Shown here: piece after piece, positions 6,904 through 8,564 of the stretch | Layout of the letters: the number at the start of each line of letters is the position of its first letter | Numbering within the stretch: the first letter of the stretch is position 1 | NCBI GenBank assembly: GCA_903910495.1 | Contig: CAIVZW010000273.1 | Coordinates: 1 to 8,564, forward strand | DNA: 8,564 nucleotides | DNA from: an uncultured beta proteobacterium | Lineage (GTDB): Bacteria > Pseudomonadota > Gammaproteobacteria > Burkholderiales > Rhodocyclaceae | Direction of reading: 5' to 3' | Notes under the pieces: model-generated | What the model was told of the DNA's origin: nothing | Database searches by the model: none | The model's input: only the letters and a program-made list of their open reading frames with translations | Program-made: the position numbers and the translations under genes

Positions 6904-7221
6904 TCAAAGCAAGCACCGGAATGTATTATAGCCGCCTCCGATGACGGCTTTCCGGTTGCAAAATCTCAAGGAGGGTTGTCGCATGGCGACCCTGTTGCTC
7001 TTGCGACAGAAATTGACGATTTCTTCTTGCGCGTTGCCGATGAAAAACTTGATCTGATTGAGCACCGGATTAAACTCGTATCGGTTCAGGTCCATGGCGG
7101 GGTAGGGTGATGGCATTTCTCGTCGGCCAAAAACAGGTTTGTCGCGAGAAATAGAAGCTCGGATGGTCAAGAAGATTAGAATAGCGGCTGCAGAGTTCAA
7201 CTCAAACAGCCATCTTTCCAT
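6904..7221 (-). CDS. Doubtful 105-residue open frame, unknown
   Basis: This is an open frame on the minus strand whose product starts MERWLFELNSAAAILIFLT. The first 20 residues are hydrophobic, and the rest is mixed and rich in R, N and F. There is no Shine-Dalgarno before the ATG. Its 3' end runs over the TATAAT promoter candidate of the RpfE-like gene. A plus-strand frame through the same bases (6904-7110) looks at least as protein-like but has no usable start. I recognise no family. It may be a real accessory gene, a remnant, or chance. It lies in an AT-richer segment between the recJ operon and the transporter gene. Confidence 0.22.
   Translation of the reverse strand: MERWLFELNSAAAILIFLTIRASISRDKPVFGRREMPSPYPAMDLNRYEFNPVLNQIKFFIGNAQEEIVNFCRKSNRVAMRQPSLRFCNRKAVIGGGYNTFRCLL
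6925..6930 (-). promoter_or_regulatory. Candidate -10 box for the RpfE-like/recJ operon
   Basis: On the minus strand a perfect TATAAT lies here, about 97 bases upstream of the RpfE-like start, with no good -35 hexamer at 16-19 bases. A second, weaker option closer to the gene is TTGATT (6907-6902) with AAGAAT (6885-6880), 16 bases apart. Either could drive the two-gene minus-strand operon. Confidence 0.35.
6983..7057 (+). CDS. Possible 24-residue small ORF with a very strong ribosome site
   Basis: AAGGAGGG (6968-6975) lies 7 bases before this ATG, the strongest Shine-Dalgarno in the window. The peptide starts MATLLLLRQKLTISS and is hydrophobic and basic. The ATG sits in the 3-base loop of a perfect GTCGC-ATG-GCGAC hairpin (6978-6990). 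An in-frame ATG at 6941 would extend it to 38 residues. No promoter was identified. It could be a small leader or membrane peptide, or chance inside a decayed gene. Confidence 0.2.
   Translation: MATLLLLRQKLTISSCALPMKNLI
7186..7211. promoter_or_regulatory. Nested inverted repeats upstream of the transporter gene
   Basis: GGCTG (7186-7190) and CAGCC (7207-7211) flank an inner GAGTT-C-AACTC palindrome (7193-7203). This lies 85-110 bases before the transporter start, and a possible -10 TAGAAT is at 7177-7182. It could be an operator or a leader hairpin. The arms are only 5 bases each, so it is speculative. Confidence 0.2.
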
Positions 7222-7295
7222 GAGACCAGGTAGAACAAGGGCGCTCTTCCCATTACGAGCATTCTTTCAATCGCGTTCACACGCACTGGCATCCC

Positions 7296-8189
7296 ATGGG
7301 TGATGACCAGTACGACAGATCGGAAGTCTCCAGAGGCATATTAATGGTGATGACGGCGGTAGTGTTTTTCTCCGTCATCGATTTTCTTGCCAAGTATTTG
7401 ACGCGTTATTATCCGGTTGCTCTGATTGTTTGGGCGCGTTTCACCTTTCATCTGCTATTTATAATCGTGGCTCTGGGTCCTCGTTACGGGCTTGCGCTCG
7501 TTCGAACAAAACGGCTGGGAATACAGGTCATTCGTGGCTTGGTGCTGACTTGTGGCTCGTTGTTATTTGTTACTGCACTTAAATTCATGCCTCTGGCCGA
7601 GACAACAGCCATTCTTTATCTCGCCCCCCTGCTTGTCACCTTGTTTTCGGTCGTCTTTCTCAAAGAGAGAGTAGAACTTGCGCGCTGGATCGCTGTTGTG
7701 TTTGGTTTTGTTGGCGTTCTGACCATCATTCGTCCGGGGAGCGATGTGTTCAGTTGGGCGGTGCTTATCCCAATTACAAACGCCGTATCCTTTGCTACAT
7801 ATCAGATTCTCAATCGGCGTCTGGCCGGATTGGAGAGTCCCTATACGTCGACTTTCTATGTTGGATTGGTGGGTTCGTTGCTGTCGTCGCTTGCTTTGCC
7901 AATTGTCTGGCAAACACCGCAGAACGCTCTCCACGCGACAGCCTTTGTTGCTATTGGTGTGCTTGGCGGCTTGGGACACTTGATTTTTATCAAGGCATAC
8001 GAGCATGCGCCGGCCTCGCGCCTTGCTCCCTTCAGCTACTCACAACTGATTTGGGTTACGGCCATTGGTTTCTTCGTGTTCGGAGATTTCCCCGATGCCT
8101 GGTCATTGCTTGGAATCGGTATACTTGTCACAAGTGGAATCTATATCGCCCGTCACCAACGGAGAGTGGAGCGACGGAATGACGACTAG
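7296..8189 (+). CDS. EamA/DMT-superfamily transporter, ten predicted membrane helices
   Basis: This encodes a 297-residue protein with the classic two-EamA-domain layout of the drug/metabolite transporter superfamily. Helices lie roughly at 15-35, 40-60, 74-95, 102-122, 130-147, 152-171, 184-205, 212-234, 243-262 and 268-286, ending in a basic cytoplasmic tail. Typical blocks are ALKFMPLAETTAILYLAPLL (94-113) with FLKERVE, GFVGVLTIIRPG (137-148) in the first half, and AYEHAPASRLAPFSYSQLIW (234-253) with FGDFPDAWS in the second. The family moves small metabolites across the inner membrane. The branch resembles RhaT/SAM-transporter-like members, but the substrate cannot be told. ATG 7296 has no good ribosome site. 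ATG 7344, with AGAGG 7 bases upstream, is an alternative that would drop the family-typical SRGIL segment. GC content (26 of 60 in 7381-7440) is well below that of recJ, suggesting transfer. Confidence 0.92.
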   Translation: MGDDQYDRSEVSRGILMVMTAVVFFSVIDFLAKYLTRYYPVALIVWARFTFHLLFIIVALGPRYGLALVRTKRLGIQVIRGLVLTCGSLLFVTALKFMPLAETTAILYLAPLLVTLFSVVFLKERVELARWIAVVFGFVGVLTIIRPGSDVFSWAVLIPITNAVSFATYQILNRRLAGLESPYTSTFYVGLVGSLLSSLALPIVWQTPQNALHATAFVAIGVLGGLGHLIFIKAYEHAPASRLAPFSYSQLIWVTAIGFFVFGDFPDAWSLLGIGILVTSGIYIARHQRRVERRNDD

Positions 8190-8514
8190 ATAAGTGTTCC
8201 AGCTCGCTTTATACCGATTCGTCTGCCGTATCTCTATCCGGATTGCCCTATGGAAAGGCTGATTTATTCGTCACCCTGGCGAAAGCGCCCCGCAGGAAGT
8301 GCCCTTGGGGTGCCGGGGTCCAGTTGTTGATTTTTCTGGATTCCGGCCTTCGCCGGAATGACGGATTTGGATATTTCAGCGTTTCCCTATTTGAATTGCA
8401 ATTACCCTGAACAGGCCTTCCTGGCGGGGAAGAATGGCCGGGAAGAGTGTAGCATAGCGCTTTTGCCGTTCCACCCCGGCTTGCCTGTAAGCCAGACATG
8501 AGAATTTGCCACTG
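8190..8514. other. Intergenic region: dispersed repeat plus lolC leader
   Basis: There is no gene in these 325 bases. They hold the palindromic repeat at 8269-8363, which may terminate the transporter transcript. Next come a perfect AATTGCAATT palindrome (8394-8403), a CTTCC...GGAAG hairpin (8417-8432) and a GGCTT...AAGCC hairpin (8478-8493). A 5-codon ORF (8499-8516) has a stop that overlaps the lolC start as TGATG. A TAGCAT at 8450-8455 is a possible -10, but no matching -35 was found. Confidence 0.45.
8269..8363. repeat. Degenerate dispersed palindromic repeat (CGTCATTCCGGCGAA type)
   Basis: The right part reads CTGGATTCCGGCCTTCGCCG and ends GAATGACG, the very common proteobacterial intergenic repeat whose inverse starts CGTCATTCCGGCGAA. 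It contains a perfect 8-base stem, ATTCCGGC-CTTC-GCCGGAAT (8340-8359). The left part is a diverged inverted copy (CGTCACCCTGGCGAAAG ... GGGGTCCAG), interrupted by about 27 bases that form their own CCCC...GGGG hairpin. The whole unit can fold into a long stem and lies 80 bases after the transporter stop, so it may also act as a terminator. Confidence 0.65.
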
Positions 8515-8564
8515 ATGGCCTTGCCTTACGAACTGCTGATCGGTCTGCGTTATACGCGTGCCAA
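8515..8564 (+). CDS. lolC: Lipoprotein-releasing ABC transporter permease LolC/E, N-terminus (cut by window edge)
   Basis: Sixteen codons are visible: MALPYELLIGLRYTRA. This is the highly characteristic start of LolC/LolE permeases (consensus around 'PYE.FIGLRYTRAKR'), a short cytoplasmic stretch before the first membrane helix. LolCDE extracts mature outer-membrane lipoproteins from the inner membrane and hands them to LolA. The start has only a weak upstream ribosome site (GAGA at 8500-8503, 11 bases away) and overlaps the stop of a 5-codon ORF (TGATG), so its translation may be coupled. A neighbouring recJ is common in betaproteobacteria and supports the call, which otherwise rests on a short peptide. 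Whether it is LolC or a LolE-like fusion cannot be told here. Confidence 0.8.
   Translation, partial: MALPYELLIGLRYTRA

Overview
The window reads as chromosomal DNA of a GC-rich betaproteobacterium, most likely in or near the Rhodocyclales (Dechloromonas/Azoarcus/Accumulibacter-like). This is an inference. It rests on the order [RpfE-like COG4255 protein - RecJ] divergent from a LolC start, the protein families present, and the high GC of the core genes (for example 40 of 60 bases in 5041-5100). No rRNA, tRNA, CRISPR array or complete mobile element was found.

Left part (1-912): an AT-richer, accessory-looking stretch. Two small minus-strand genes for hydrophobic proteins, one cut by the window edge, each have a good Shine-Dalgarno (SD) site. 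A non-coding stretch with short inverted and direct repeats follows. Then comes a 46-codon plus-strand relic that looks like the N-terminus of a type I restriction subunit HsdR.

Middle part (913-3981, plus strand): a secreted 398-residue protein of unknown function is followed by a 280-base gap. Next is a closely spaced pair: a 180-residue HD-domain hydrolase resembling small alarmone ((p)ppGpp) hydrolases of the MESH1 type, and, 5 bases later, an adenosine/adenine deaminase family enzyme with all its catalytic residues. Both are linked to purine nucleotide metabolism.

Right-middle part (4060-6827, minus strand): the single-strand exonuclease RecJ lies downstream of an RpfE-like/COG4255 protein and overlaps it by 4 bases (ATGA). 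They almost certainly form one transcript, convergent to the deaminase gene. A perfect TATAAT lies upstream, but without a clear -35.

Right part (6828-8564): an AT-richer segment holds a puzzling 400-base stretch with competing short open frames and hairpins, then a ten-helix EamA/DMT-type transporter gene. A degenerate copy of a dispersed palindromic repeat comes next, followed by the first 16 codons of lolC (lipoprotein-releasing ABC permease). The transporter segment looks like an insertion between the recJ unit and lolC.

No complete new system is evident. The most interesting leads are the uncharacterised secreted protein, the alarmone-hydrolase/deaminase pair, the conflicting frames at 6904-7221, and the HsdR relic.
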